This document shows positions 1-8,010 of a stretch of 64,000 nucleotides of DNA, in pieces. A model generated the notes under the pieces. That model worked only from the letters and a program-made list of their open reading frames with translations. It had not been told where the DNA came from and did not search any database. Source of the stretch: Erythrobacter sp. Its GTDB lineage: Bacteria > Pseudomonadota > Alphaproteobacteria > Sphingomonadales > Sphingomonadaceae. A program made the position numbers and the translations under genes. Location of the stretch: the NCBI GenBank assembly GCA_019739335.1, contig CP073261.1, positions 2,160,001-2,224,000 of the forward strand, in the 5' to 3' direction. How positions within the stretch are numbered: the stretch's first letter is position 1; each line of letters begins with the position of its first letter.

Positions 1-2
1 GC

Positions 3-272
3 CTGCTGGCCGTTCCCGAACGGATCGACGAGGGCGCGGTGCGCGGTTTCCTCGCCAGTCTCCCCGGCGTTGCCTCGGTACACGATCTCCATATCTGGCC
101 GATGAGCACCACCGAAACGGCGCTGACCGCGCATCTGGTAATGCCCGCGGGCCATCCCGGCGATGCATTCCTGCGCGAAGCCGCCGAGGAGCTTGAGCAT
201 CATCATGCCATCGGTCATGTTACCATCCAGATCGAGACTGACGGGAAGGATGTGGCGAAGTGTTGCCGCTGA
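3..272 (+). CDS. Cation diffusion facilitator transporter, C-terminal part
   Basis: This is the 3' end of a gene that starts before the window; about 89 codons are visible. The residues HDLHIWPMS followed by a regular alternating hydrophobic pattern match the cytoplasmic C-terminal domain of CzcD/ZitB-type cation diffusion facilitators, which export Zn2+, Co2+ or Cd2+ in exchange for protons. The membrane part is outside the window, so metal specificity cannot be judged. The tail ends in His-His-His and Cys-Cys residues that could bind metal. The ECF sigma gene begins just downstream, or overlaps slightly if an ATG at 250 is used. Family assignment is good; the exact member is not known. Confidence 0.75.
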   Translation: MLAVPERIDEGAVRGFLASLPGVASVHDLHIWPMSTTETALTAHLVMPAGHPGDAFLREAAEELEHHHAIGHVTIQIETDGKDVAKCCR

Positions 273-288
273 TCGTGGGGCTGCAAGC

Positions 289-861
289 TTGAGTGACGCT
301 GCCGCCGATGCCGCGCGTGAAGCCCTGCGCGCCGATATCGCCCGGCTGGCGGCGGGGGACCGTGCGGCGCTCGAATCGATCTATCGCGCCACTTCGGCAA
401 AACTTTTCGGCATCGCCTTGCGTATCTTGGGGGATGAAAGCGAAGCGCAAGATGCGGTGCAGGAAGTCTATATCGAGCTGTGGAAACGCGCGGACCGCTA
501 TGATCCTGCGCGGGCCAGCCCGATCAGTTGGCTCGCCTGCATGGCGCGCAATCGGGCGATCGACCGGCTGCGCGCAGGCGGCAAGGTGCGTAGTTCCGCC
601 GTGCCCGAGGAGGCCGCGATGGACGTGGCCGATGATGCCATGCCTGCCGACGCCCTGATGGAACTGGACGAACGCGATGCGCGCATCCACCATTGCCTCG
701 GCAAGCTGGAAGCGCGGCAGCAGAGCGCCATCCGCCGCGCGTTTCTGGGCGGGGCAACCTATCTCCAGCTTGCCGGGGAGGATGACGTGTCGCTGAGTAC
801 GGTGAAATCGCGGGTCCATCGCGGGCTCGCCCTGCTGAAGAAGTGTCTCGAAAGACCATGA
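289..861 (+). CDS. ECF-type RNA polymerase sigma factor (SigK-like)
   Basis: Predicted 190-residue extracytoplasmic-function sigma factor. Region 2 is seen in LFGIALRILGDESEAQDAVQEVYIELWKRA and region 4 in SLSTVKSRVHRGLALLKKCL, the helix-turn-helix that reads the -35 element. I chose the TTG at 289 because GTGGGG lies eight bases upstream; an ATG at 250, overlapping the transporter gene, is in frame and possible, and an ATG at 163 would overlap far more. The stop overlaps the start of the next gene as ATGA, so the pair is translationally coupled. The partner is an RskA-type anti-sigma factor, which points to the SigK group that answers envelope or oxidative stress. The start codon is the least certain part. 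Confidence 0.85.
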   Translation: MSDAAADAAREALRADIARLAAGDRAALESIYRATSAKLFGIALRILGDESEAQDAVQEVYIELWKRADRYDPARASPISWLACMARNRAIDRLRAGGKVRSSAVPEEAAMDVADDAMPADALMELDERDARIHHCLGKLEARQQSAIRRAFLGGATYLQLAGEDDVSLSTVKSRVHRGLALLKKCLERP

Positions 862-1598
862 CCGACGAAGCCGCCCTGACCCCGCGTGAAACGCTCGCTG
901 CCGAATTCGTGCTTGGCCTGCTGACGGGCGAGGACCTGCTGCGGGCACGCGGGATGCTGGCGCGCGATCCGGACTTCGCCGGAGAAGTGGCGCGGTGGGA
1001 GGAGCATTTCGCGCCGCTGCTCGACCAGTGGGAAGAGCACGTGCCGCCGCCTGCGCTGTGGGAGCGGATCGACGCGGCAACGCGCATTGCCGAGGGAGCG
1101 CCGCTCACGCAGCCCACCGACATCGCCGCCCTGCGCAAGAGCCGCGACCGCTGGCGCCTGGCGGGCGGGCTGGGGATCGCTGCAGCGGCCGTTCTCGCGC
1201 TGGTCGTGCTGACCGGCCCGGCGATGCAGGAAGTCGTTCCGGCGCCTTCCGCTGTCGATGCTCCGCTGCTGGCGGCCAACATTCCCATAGGCGAAACCCC
1301 GCTGCGGCTGGCGCTCACCTACGTGCCCGGGCGCGACGAACTCAGCGTCTCCTCCGCCGGACTGGAGCCTGACGGGGTGCACGATCACGAGCTGTGGCTG
1401 GTGGACCGGCAGGGCGGCCTCCACTCACTCGGGGTGATCGTACCAGGGGCCGAGGCGCGCTTCGCGGTTGCTCCCGACCTGGCGGACGAATTCGGGGACG
1501 GCACGCGGCTGGTCCTCACCCGCGAGCCGCTGGGCGGCAAGCCTGCCGATGCGGCAGCCGGTCCGGTGGTGGCCGAGGGGCAATTCACGGCAATCTAG
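858..1598 (+). CDS. RskA-family membrane anti-sigma factor
   Basis: Predicted 246-residue anti-sigma factor. The N-terminal 95 residues are cytoplasmic and helical, with FVLGLLTGEDLLRARGML and VARWEEHFAPL typical of the anti-sigma domain. One membrane segment follows at residues 101-120, then a periplasmic RskA C-terminal domain rich in Leu, Val and Glu. No zinc-binding HxxxCxxC signature is visible, so it is not a ZAS-type factor. The ATG at 858 overlaps the sigma stop codon; a GTG at 843 would add five residues. It should hold the sigma factor inactive at the membrane until a signal triggers proteolysis. The fasciclin gene downstream is a likely regulon member. Confidence 0.85.
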   Translation: MTDEAALTPRETLAAEFVLGLLTGEDLLRARGMLARDPDFAGEVARWEEHFAPLLDQWEEHVPPPALWERIDAATRIAEGAPLTQPTDIAALRKSRDRWRLAGGLGIAAAAVLALVVLTGPAMQEVVPAPSAVDAPLLAANIPIGETPLRLALTYVPGRDELSVSSAGLEPDGVHDHELWLVDRQGGLHSLGVIVPGAEARFAVAPDLADEFGDGTRLVLTREPLGGKPADAAAGPVVAEGQFTAI

Positions 1599-1693
1599 CA
1601 GGCTCCCGAAAAAAACCTGCGACCTTTGCTCAGGTCCCTCCGTAACTCCTCAGAGCAAGGCCGGACGGGACTTGCCCAACAGGAGATTTGCCG

Positions 1694-2245
1694 ATGTTCA
1701 AGACCACCGCTCGCCTCGCCACCCTGCTTGCCGCCGCTTCCGGGCTGGCGCTCGCCCCCCCGGCGCTGGCGCACAACCACAACCACGATCATGGCGCGAT
1801 GTCCAACATCGTCGAGACCGCTGCCGGCAACGCCGATTTCGAAACACTGGTTGCCGCCGTTCAGGCTGCCGATCTGGCAGGCGCGCTTTCGGGCGATGGC
1901 CCGTTCACCGTCTTCGCGCCGACCGACACCGCTTTCGATGCGCTCCCCGCCGGGACGGTGCAGACCCTGCTGCGCCCGGAGAACAGGGCCACGCTGACCA
2001 ATGTCCTCACCTACCACGTTGTCGCCGGGCGCGTGACTGCCGCCGATCTCACCCGCCTGATCCGCGACGGCAACGGCCATGCAAGGATCGAAACGCTGGC
2101 GGGCGAAACACTGGTGGCACGGATCAGCAACGGCCAGATCGTGCTGACCGACGGTGCCGATCGCCAGGTGCTGGTGACTGCCGCCGATATCGCCACCTCG
2201 AACGGCGTAATCCACGTGCTTGACCGGGTACTGCTCCCCGCCTGA
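1694..2245 (+). CDS. Secreted fasciclin (FAS1) domain protein
   Basis: Predicted 183-residue exported protein. A signal peptide with cleavage near ALA (about residue 29) precedes a His-rich stretch (HNHNHDHG) and a single FAS1 domain. The domain shows GPFTVFAPTDTAFDALP, YHVVAGRVTAADL and NGVIHVLDRVLLP, the conserved H1 and H2 boxes. FAS1 domains mediate adhesion or act as surface proteins. ATG at 1694 is preceded by AGGAGA at a seven-base spacing. It follows an ECF sigma/anti-sigma pair, a common arrangement in alphaproteobacteria, and may be transcribed by that sigma factor. The His cluster could bind metal, which would fit the upstream cation exporter, but that is inference. Confidence 0.9.
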   Translation: MFKTTARLATLLAAASGLALAPPALAHNHNHDHGAMSNIVETAAGNADFETLVAAVQAADLAGALSGDGPFTVFAPTDTAFDALPAGTVQTLLRPENRATLTNVLTYHVVAGRVTAADLTRLIRDGNGHARIETLAGETLVARISNGQIVLTDGADRQVLVTAADIATSNGVIHVLDRVLLPA

Positions 2246-2302
2246 TCGCCGCGACAATTTTCTCCTCGCGTTGCCATCCCCCTCCTCTGGCAGCGCGGCA
2301 AG

Positions 2303-2340
2303 ACCCCGTCCGGTAGAACACCGGGCGGGGTTTCTGCTTT
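2303..2340 (+). terminator. Rho-independent terminator after the fasciclin gene
   Basis: The arms ACCCCGTCCGGT and ACCGGGCGGGGT pair around an AGAAC loop and are followed directly by TTTCTGCTTT. It lies 58 bases after the fasciclin stop and ends the sigma/anti-sigma/fasciclin unit. Confidence 0.85.
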
Positions 2341-2456
2341 CGGGGCGGATGCGCAAGGCGATTGACGCGGGACGCAGTTCCGCCGAAACTCTACCGAGCA
2401 GAACACAGATTCGCGGTCGCAGAAACCTGGCTGAACAGCCTCAGGAGGGCGGGACC

Positions 2457-3359
2457 GTGCCGATTATTGCCTATCAGTCGTTCAATTCGAACGCGAGCAC
2501 GACCCATTCGCTGGGCTCTGCTACAGCGCAGCACTTCACCAAGCTGGCCAATACTCACGCAACCGGGCTGGGGCAGATGGTGGATGTGGCCCCCTATGCG
2601 ACCGATACTCTTGGCGAACCCGTCCAGGGGCCGGTGCACCGAAGGCCGGTCGGTGTGCACGATGACAACAATTTCAGGACCGCGCAGCCGCTTGGCGGGC
2701 ATGTCGCAACGCTGTGGCAGAACGTTTACCGCGCCATGGGCGCCATGCCCGACATCATGGTCTGCGGAGAAATCGACGCCTCGCACCCGGAGCTGTCGAG
2801 CTTTGTTTCGGGCAGCGATTTCAGCCTCGTGCCGTTCTCCGATGTCATGCATTGCCAATCGTTCACGGCCATTGTGCCGTCAGCCAATTCGGGGATGCTC
2901 AAGTTTCTCGGCCAGGGGACGGGCTGGGTCGCCTATGCCGTGGGCCGCGTCGTCACGCTATTCGTCCACGTACCCAACAGTTTCTGCAACGACGCCAGTG
3001 ATCTTGCCGACTGGTATTCGGATATCAACCAGCGAATCCTGCGCGAACAGCAATTGCGCATCGACATGGTGATCGGAGACACCAACCAGAGCACCCTGGG
3101 CCGGACAAGTTCCGCGCTCGGGGCCAAAACGTGCAGCTTCTTTGCCAATGCCATGAATGGATCGTCGTTCGTACCTTTCGACGGGGCGGGAGCGACCTTT
3201 GGCGGCACCAATTCCACGCAAAGCCAGATGTTCGATGTAGCGGTTTATAACGAACAGTTCGTGCGGGTGGAGAAGGGGCCGATCTACCTCTCGCCTTCGG
3301 GCACAGGGCTTACTGTTACCGATCACTGCGGGCTGGCAGTAAAGGTGGCTTGGGGCTGA
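2457..3359 (+). CDS. Hypothetical protein, possibly endonuclease/exonuclease/phosphatase fold
   Basis: Predicted 300-residue cytoplasmic protein with no signal peptide. The reading frame is open from further upstream, but GTG at 2457 has AGGAGG eight bases before it and follows the terminator at 2303-2340, so I take it as the start. Three separated motifs resemble the EEP superfamily: a CGEI segment mid-protein (metal-binding Glu), DMVIGDTNQ (the GDxN motif) and TDHCGLAV near the C terminus (compare SDHxPV). Sequence between the motifs is not recognisable, so the assignment rests on these points and the right length. If correct it is a Mg2+-dependent nuclease or phosphodiesterase. Neighbours give no clue to substrate. 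Confidence 0.55.
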   Translation: MPIIAYQSFNSNASTTHSLGSATAQHFTKLANTHATGLGQMVDVAPYATDTLGEPVQGPVHRRPVGVHDDNNFRTAQPLGGHVATLWQNVYRAMGAMPDIMVCGEIDASHPELSSFVSGSDFSLVPFSDVMHCQSFTAIVPSANSGMLKFLGQGTGWVAYAVGRVVTLFVHVPNSFCNDASDLADWYSDINQRILREQQLRIDMVIGDTNQSTLGRTSSALGAKTCSFFANAMNGSSFVPFDGAGATFGGTNSTQSQMFDVAVYNEQFVRVEKGPIYLSPSGTGLTVTDHCGLAVKVAWG

Positions 3360-3446
3360 GCGCCAGTCGAGCCTCATCGGCTGCTGGCGGCGTTCGGCAG
3401 GTGCTGAAGGACCTCCATGCGTGTTGGCTCCTGACGCTTCCGCCCC

Positions 3447-5060
3447 TCAGCGTTTCGGATGGCTGGCCGAATGACGCCTGGACATGGCTTCATCGTAGGA
3501 ATCGAGCACGGCGCGCATCTTGGCCATGGCCTTCTCGCGCTCCCTGTCGTCCTTCATCCGGGCGAGACGGGCCTTGAGCGTGGTGGACAGGTCGGCATAG
3601 GCGTTCTGCCAGTCCCGTCCGGTCACATGGGCAAGGTCGGCGCGGCCGGTCTCGATCCGCTTCGCATGCCTGCCTGCGGGAAGTTCGAAGCGCTCCCCGA
3701 TTTGGGGCAGGCGAACCCCGAGACCGGGTATTTCGCGCTGGAGGACGCGGCGCAATGTCTCGACCGCCTCGGGTTCGCCATGGTCGAGGAACAGGCTGCC
3801 GACAATCGGCATGCGTCCGCTGATCCATGCGACCAGTTCGGACTGGTCGGCGTGGGCGGAATAGCTGTCGATCTGGCGAATCTGTGCCCGCACCCGAACC
3901 TCCTGTCCGGAGATCCGCACCGCCTTTGCGCCTTCCAGAATGACCCGTCCCAGCGATCCCTGGGCCTGGAAGCCGACGAACAGCACGGTGGCATCCCTGC
4001 GGTAGAGATTATGGATCAGGTGATGGCGGATGCGCCCGGCTTCGCACATGCCAGACGCCGCCATGATCACAGCGCCGCTGATCGAATTGAGGCGGATCGA
4101 TTCGGCCACGTCATCGACGAAGCTGAACGCCGGATGGTCGAACACATTGTGGCCACCCGTGTCTTCCAACCCGTGGGCATAGCGTTCGAATACATCGGTA
4201 ATGCGGTTAGCCAAGGGCGAGTCCACGAAGATTTGGGTGTGCGGAATCCGTCCACTGTCGATCAGTGCGCCAAGGTCCAGAAGCAGTTCCTGAGTCCGTT
4301 CCAGGGCGAAGATCGGGATGATGAGATTGCCGCCGCGAGCCTTCGCCGCCAGCACTTCGGCCTCCAGCACCTGTCGCCGCTCGGCGATGGTCACGCGTTC
4401 GCGTTCGCGATTGCCATAGGTTGCCTCGCAAATCACGTGATCGAACCCGACCGGTCCATCAGGATCGTGATAGAAGGCCTTGTTGTCCGGCCCGAGATCG
4501 CCCGAACACATTACTCGCGCGCCACCTGCTTCCAGCTCGACGGAAGCGGCGCCGAGGATATGCCCGGCGTTCCACAACCGGGCGCGGAAACCCGGCACCG
4601 GTTCGAACCAGTCTTCCAGCGGCACCGCGCGGCATTGCTGCCACGCCCGCAAGGCGTCGTCTGCGGTATAGACGGGGGAGAATGGCGCATCGCCCGCCCG
4701 GTCCCGCCTGCGGTTGCGTCGTTCGGCCTCGAACTCCTGGATGCGACCGGAATCGGCCAGCATATGTTTCAGCAGGTCCACCGTTTCTCCGGTGCACCAG
4801 ATTTCGCCCTTGAAGCCCTGGCTCACCAGCTTGGGCACCATGCCGCTATGGTCGATGTGGGCATGGGTCAGAATTACCGCGTCGATGGCTTCCGGGTTGA
4901 AAGCGAAGGGCTCGACGTTCAAGTGTTCGAGCGTACGTGAGCCTTGGAACATGCCGCAGTCCACCAGCACGGCACGGTCTCCCAGCCGGAATTCCATGCA
5001 GGATCCGGTCACGGTCTGCGCCGCGCCGTGGAATTTGAGCGTCAGCTTTGTATGGGTCAT
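3447..5060 (-). CDS. MBL-fold beta-CASP (CPSF-like) RNA exonuclease
   Basis: Predicted 537-residue protein. The metallo-beta-lactamase core carries HAHIDH at residues 66-71 and GHILGA further on, which bind two zinc ions. The beta-CASP insert follows, with FALERTQELL, SGMCEAGRIRHHL and SAHADQSEL. This architecture is that of KH-less archaeal CPSF/YsaA-type RNA-processing nucleases. The C-terminal 60 residues are charged and helical. ATG at 5060 is preceded by GAGG and overlaps the stop of an upstream frame by four bases (5057-5060). In many proteobacteria this gene sits in an operon with PRPP synthetase and thymidine/AMP phosphorylase; here only scraps of those partners remain upstream. Confidence 0.9.
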   Translation of the reverse strand: MTHTKLTLKFHGAAQTVTGSCMEFRLGDRAVLVDCGMFQGSRTLEHLNVEPFAFNPEAIDAVILTHAHIDHSGMVPKLVSQGFKGEIWCTGETVDLLKHMLADSGRIQEFEAERRNRRRDRAGDAPFSPVYTADDALRAWQQCRAVPLEDWFEPVPGFRARLWNAGHILGAASVELEAGGARVMCSGDLGPDNKAFYHDPDGPVGFDHVICEATYGNRERERVTIAERRQVLEAEVLAAKARGGNLIIPIFALERTQELLLDLGALIDSGRIPHTQIFVDSPLANRITDVFERYAHGLEDTGGHNVFDHPAFSFVDDVAESIRLNSISGAVIMAASGMCEAGRIRHHLIHNLYRRDATVLFVGFQAQGSLGRVILEGAKAVRISGQEVRVRAQIRQIDSYSAHADQSELVAWISGRMPIVGSLFLDHGEPEAVETLRRVLQREIPGLGVRLPQIGERFELPAGRHAKRIETGRADLAHVTGRDWQNAYADLSTTLKARLARMKDDREREKAMAKMRAVLDSYDEAMSRRHSASHPKR

Positions 5061-5394
5061 CGTTCCTCGTTTCCGGTCCAGCCGCTTGCAGTGATTGTTT
5101 CTACCAGAAGCCCGGCGATGGCGATGTCGGCACAAGGACCGGCACCGGTATCGGTGGCCCTGACCGACGCGATACTTGCCGCGTACAAACGCGCGAGGTC
5201 ATCCGACAAAGCCAGGCAATGCGTGGCGATGGCATCCGCCCGTACGGCTCCGGCCGTATGCAATTGGCGGGCGGGGTGAAATCCAGCCCCGGCTGCGGAT
5301 CGGCACGGATTCGGTAGAGCGCCTCGCCGCTGCGATCTCGCGCGCCAACCTTTTGCAACAGGTCGATCCCGGCCCATTTCGGTTGCAATAGCAT
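5057..5394 (-). pseudogene. Fused C-terminal remnants of thymidine phosphorylase and PRPP synthetase
   Basis: Two degraded gene ends lie here in different frames. Between about 5373 and 5278 one frame reads AGIDLLQKVGARDRSGEALYRI, like the C terminus of the thymidine/AMP phosphorylase family. From about 5266 to 5057 another frame reads AIATHCLALSDDLARLYAAS, then TDTGAGPCADIAIAGLLVE, like the C terminus of ribose-phosphate pyrophosphokinase. The second frame stops four bases into the metallo-beta-lactamase gene, as an intact operon would. The bodies of both enzymes are missing. The simplest reading is a large deletion that fused the two ends of a nucleoside-salvage operon. An open frame covers 5057-5446, but I do not think it is a working gene. 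Confidence 0.55.
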
Positions 5395-5449
5395 GGAATC
5401 GCACGCCGGGCTCCTGCTCGTGGTAGAGTGAGGCGGAGTCAGCCATCGA

Positions 5450-5758
5450 TCATTCGAATGTCTCGTGCTCGAACCGCGCCATTCGCCACAAGGGAAATTG
5501 CAGCCTCTTCAAAACGTTGCGACGCACCACAACGATCTCATGGTGTCTGGGGTCAGCCGCAATACTTCTCATTACCTCGTCGACGGCATCTTCAGGGCCT
5601 TCCAGCACCTGGGCAAAATACAACACCGTGACAATGAGCAAGCCGGTTACGTCGAGTTGAGAATTGCGTGCTATCGACACTGCGCGAATGTCATCGAGCA
5701 CTCCAGGTCGGAGCAAGAATGGTATCGTCGGACGACTCACGTAGGAACCAGTCAGCAT
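5450..5758 (-). CDS. Stand-alone BLUF-domain blue-light sensor
   Basis: Predicted 102-residue protein that is just one BLUF domain. The FAD-binding photoactive residues are all present: Tyr6 in SYVSR, Asn32 in ARNSQLDVTG and Gln50 in YFAQVLEGP, matching Tyr21, Asn45 and Gln63 of AppA. DPRHHEIVVVRR and FPLWRM complete the fold. No output domain is attached, so it must signal through a partner, as other short BLUF proteins do. The gene follows a degraded nucleotide-salvage remnant and is not obviously in an operon. Together with the BciA-like reductase and TspO in this window it fits a light-responsive lifestyle, though that link is inference. Confidence 0.88.
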   Translation of the reverse strand: MLTGSYVSRPTIPFLLRPGVLDDIRAVSIARNSQLDVTGLLIVTVLYFAQVLEGPEDAVDEVMRSIAADPRHHEIVVVRRNVLKRLQFPLWRMARFEHETFE

Positions 5759-5914
5759 TTCAGTAACGCAATTCGCGTGTGTTGCTCACTTGCGCAATGG
5801 TGCCCTGTGATGCCCGTAACCAAGGAGCACCTGAACAATCTGTGTGGATCGGTTCGGCTCGACGCCGACGAGCCTGTCCAACGTCCGTTCGCCAGCCAAT
5901 CGACCGAACAAGCC

Positions 5915-6463
5915 TCAGGAGCCGAAGATACTGATTCCGCGCGACTGGCGTTCTGTCGAGCCCCGCAGGATGCCATCGCTCGGAATTTCGGGCTTGAACC
6001 GCTGGTGGCAGGCGAGGCAGTTCTCGATCAATCGGTCGCCGACCGCCCGCCAGGCTTCCACTTCCGTTGACTGGATCTCCGCCAGCTCTACGGCATCCTC
6101 GCCAATGCCCGTCAGCTCCTGCGAAAGTCTGATCCACTCCGGTTCTTCCACCCATTGCTGGTCGAAGCTTCCGGTGCCGGGAATTTGGATCACCGTCCCT
6201 CCGAGCGCTATTTCATAGGCTGAATTGCTGACGAGGTGCCAATCGTTGTCGTTGCGCGGGAGGTCGCCATTCCCAATTGCGAAGATGTAATCTGCCGAAT
6301 GGTCTATCATGCCCACCATCGCTGCATTGAGGCTCACTGGCAGCGTCAGATCGTCGGCATTCGCTGCCGCCGTTTCCCTCGAGGGTGTATCGGCTGCTTG
6401 CTGGCAGCCATTCAAGGCGATCACGATCGCCACGATGCCAATGACGACGCGAATTCTCATCAT
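5915..6463 (-). CDS. Lipoprotein c-type cytochrome with C-terminal haem site
   Basis: Predicted 182-residue lipoprotein. The signal peptide ends in ALNGC, with Cys20 as the lipidated residue. The only haem-binding motif, CLACH, is at residues 149-153, near the C terminus, as in class II (cytochrome c'-like) cytochromes. The region before it is helical and contains RLSQELTGIGEDAVELAEI. ATG at 6463 follows AGGGG with six bases between; a second ATG is immediately downstream at 6460. It probably acts in the periplasm, anchored to the inner or outer membrane, as an electron carrier or gas-binding protein. It ends about 150 bases before the BLUF gene, on the same strand. Confidence 0.8.
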   Translation of the reverse strand: MMRIRVVIGIVAIVIALNGCQQAADTPSRETAAANADDLTLPVSLNAAMVGMIDHSADYIFAIGNGDLPRNDNDWHLVSNSAYEIALGGTVIQIPGTGSFDQQWVEEPEWIRLSQELTGIGEDAVELAEIQSTEVEAWRAVGDRLIENCLACHQRFKPEIPSDGILRGSTERQSRGISIFGS

Positions 6464-6843
6464 AGAGGTCCCCTCACAGGATAAGGCTGATCGCCCGGTG
6501 CGGAGCCCCGCGGGAGCAGCAGAACTCTTTCCCAGCACGGCCATTGCTTATAATCGACGCATAGGAGGGTGCGGCATCCGTAATTATCCGAGGTTGAACA
6601 TGCCCCTCATTCCATGAACGATGCCGAACAGGGGCCGTTCAGCCCAAGCGAATGGTTGCGATCGTCAGGTCCGCAACAGACAGCCACCGTGGATTCCGCC
6701 CGCGCAGTTCCTGCACTTGGAATCCGTCCGAACCATACCGTCTGGTGGTGACCAATAGTGGCCAAGGCAGGGTTCCAAGCCGGAAGGCACGGCGTTTCTT
6801 TACGCAGGGCTTGTTCACATGATCTCAGGCTGACCGGAAATGC
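6464..6843. other. Intergenic region without a recognised gene
   Basis: About 380 bases between the cytochrome lipoprotein and tRNA-Gln. I see no credible gene. A TATAAT-like hexamer occurs at 6549-6554 on the plus strand without a clear -35 partner. The promoter of the cytochrome gene should lie near its left end. Confidence 0.4.
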
Positions 6844-6918
6844 TGGCTGGGGCGGCAGGGATCGAACCTGCGAATGCCGGCATCAAAAGCCGGTGCCTTA
6901 CCGCTTGGCGACGCCCCA
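6844..6918 (-). tRNA. tRNA-Gln (anticodon UUG)
   Basis: On the minus strand a 75-base cloverleaf starts TGGGGCG and ends CGCCCCA-G-CCA, so the seven acceptor pairs are complete and the CCA is encoded. The anticodon arm pairs CCGGC with GCCGG around the loop TTTTGAT, giving anticodon TTG (glutamine). The T arm shows the standard GGTTCGAATCC. Confidence 0.95.
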
Positions 6919-6988
6919 GCAAGTGGCGCTCATATAGCGGTCCCCACTTGAGACGCAACCCGGGACGCAACCCGGTGCGAAGGTCTAA

Positions 6989-7858
6989 TCAATCATCCGC
7001 GCGTGTGCGCACCGGATCGAACAGAGTGCGATCCTCCACGGCATCGAAGTCCGCTGCCGAATGGCGTTCCGGCAAGGCCTTGGTGTTCACCAGCCGCCCG
7101 CGAATGGCTCCGGGCCGCGCATCGATGGCTCGCACCCATCGCCCCACATGTTCGTATTCCTCGTGCAGGCGGAGGAACCTGTAGGCATTGCTGTAGGCCC
7201 CGTGCCAGAGCGCGCCGAGCCACGGATAGGCGGCCAGATCGGCGATCGAATAGTCGCCGCCCAGGAATTCGCTTTCCGCCAGCCGCCGGTCCGCCACCGA
7301 GAAAATGCGCTTGGTTTCCATCGCATAGCGATCGATCGGGTAGCGGTATTTCTCAGGGGCATATTCGTAGAAATGCCCGAACCCGCCGCCGATGAACGGC
7401 GCGGTTCCCATTTGCCAGTTGAGCCAGCTCAAGACTTCGGCGCGCGCGGGATTGGCGCGGGGCAACAGGAAATCGAACTTCTCTGCCAGATGCAGCAGGA
7501 TGGCCCCGCTTTCGAACACCCGGAAGTGCTCCGGCCCTGAGCGGTCGAGCAGCGCGGGGATCTTGGAATTGGGATTGAGCGCGGTGAAGCCCGAGCCGAA
7601 CTGGTCGCCTGCCGAAATGTCGATCTTCCAGGCATCGTATTCGGCTTCGGCGAACCCGGCTTCGAGCAGTTCCTCGAACATGATCGTCACCTTCACCCCG
7701 TTGGGGGTGCCGAGCGAATGGAGCTGGAACGGATGCTCGCCCAGCGGCAAGTCCCTGTCGAACCGCGGTCCGGCCGTGGGCCGGTTGATCGAAGCGAAGG
7801 CACCGCCGCTTTCCGTGGGCTCCCAGACGGCGGGCGGGGTGTAGGTCGGGTCGGACAT
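6989..7858 (-). CDS. yghU: Glutathione-dependent disulfide-bond oxidoreductase (YghU type)
   Basis: Predicted 289-residue member of the Nu-class glutathione transferases. The long N-terminal extension (YTPPAVWEP and FASINRPTAGPRFDRDLPLGEHPFQLHSLGTPNG) is diagnostic, followed by a thioredoxin-like fold with SKIPALLD and FESGAILLHLA, which bind glutathione. The C-terminal all-helical domain contains MGTAPFIGGGFGHFYEYAPEK and DYSIADLAAYPWLGAL. YghU enzymes bind two glutathiones and reduce disulfides and organic peroxides. The gene is divergent from topoisomerase IB and stands alone. Length agrees with E. coli YghU. Confidence 0.9.
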   Translation of the reverse strand: MSDPTYTPPAVWEPTESGGAFASINRPTAGPRFDRDLPLGEHPFQLHSLGTPNGVKVTIMFEELLEAGFAEAEYDAWKIDISAGDQFGSGFTALNPNSKIPALLDRSGPEHFRVFESGAILLHLAEKFDFLLPRANPARAEVLSWLNWQMGTAPFIGGGFGHFYEYAPEKYRYPIDRYAMETKRIFSVADRRLAESEFLGGDYSIADLAAYPWLGALWHGAYSNAYRFLRLHEEYEHVGRWVRAIDARPGAIRGRLVNTKALPERHSAADFDAVEDRTLFDPVRTRADD

Positions 7859-8010
7859 CGGGCGGCTCCTGCAAATGGATCGTGTCGCGCCCAGATGGCC
7901 AGCGGCCGGGTGAAGGGCAAGGGCGGGAAAACTTGGCCCTAGCCTAGATCGTCTATCGTCCGCGTTCTTTCAACGGAACTTCAGTGGCTTGCCGCGAGTT
8001 TGCAGCCATC

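Noticed and set aside
3459..4940. Plus-strand frame of 493 codons opposite the metallo-beta-lactamase
   Set aside because: The opposite strand encodes a complete conserved enzyme with all metal-binding motifs.
6549..6554. TATAAT hexamer in the gap before tRNA-Gln
   Set aside because: No matching -35 element at 16-18 bases and no plus-strand gene downstream.
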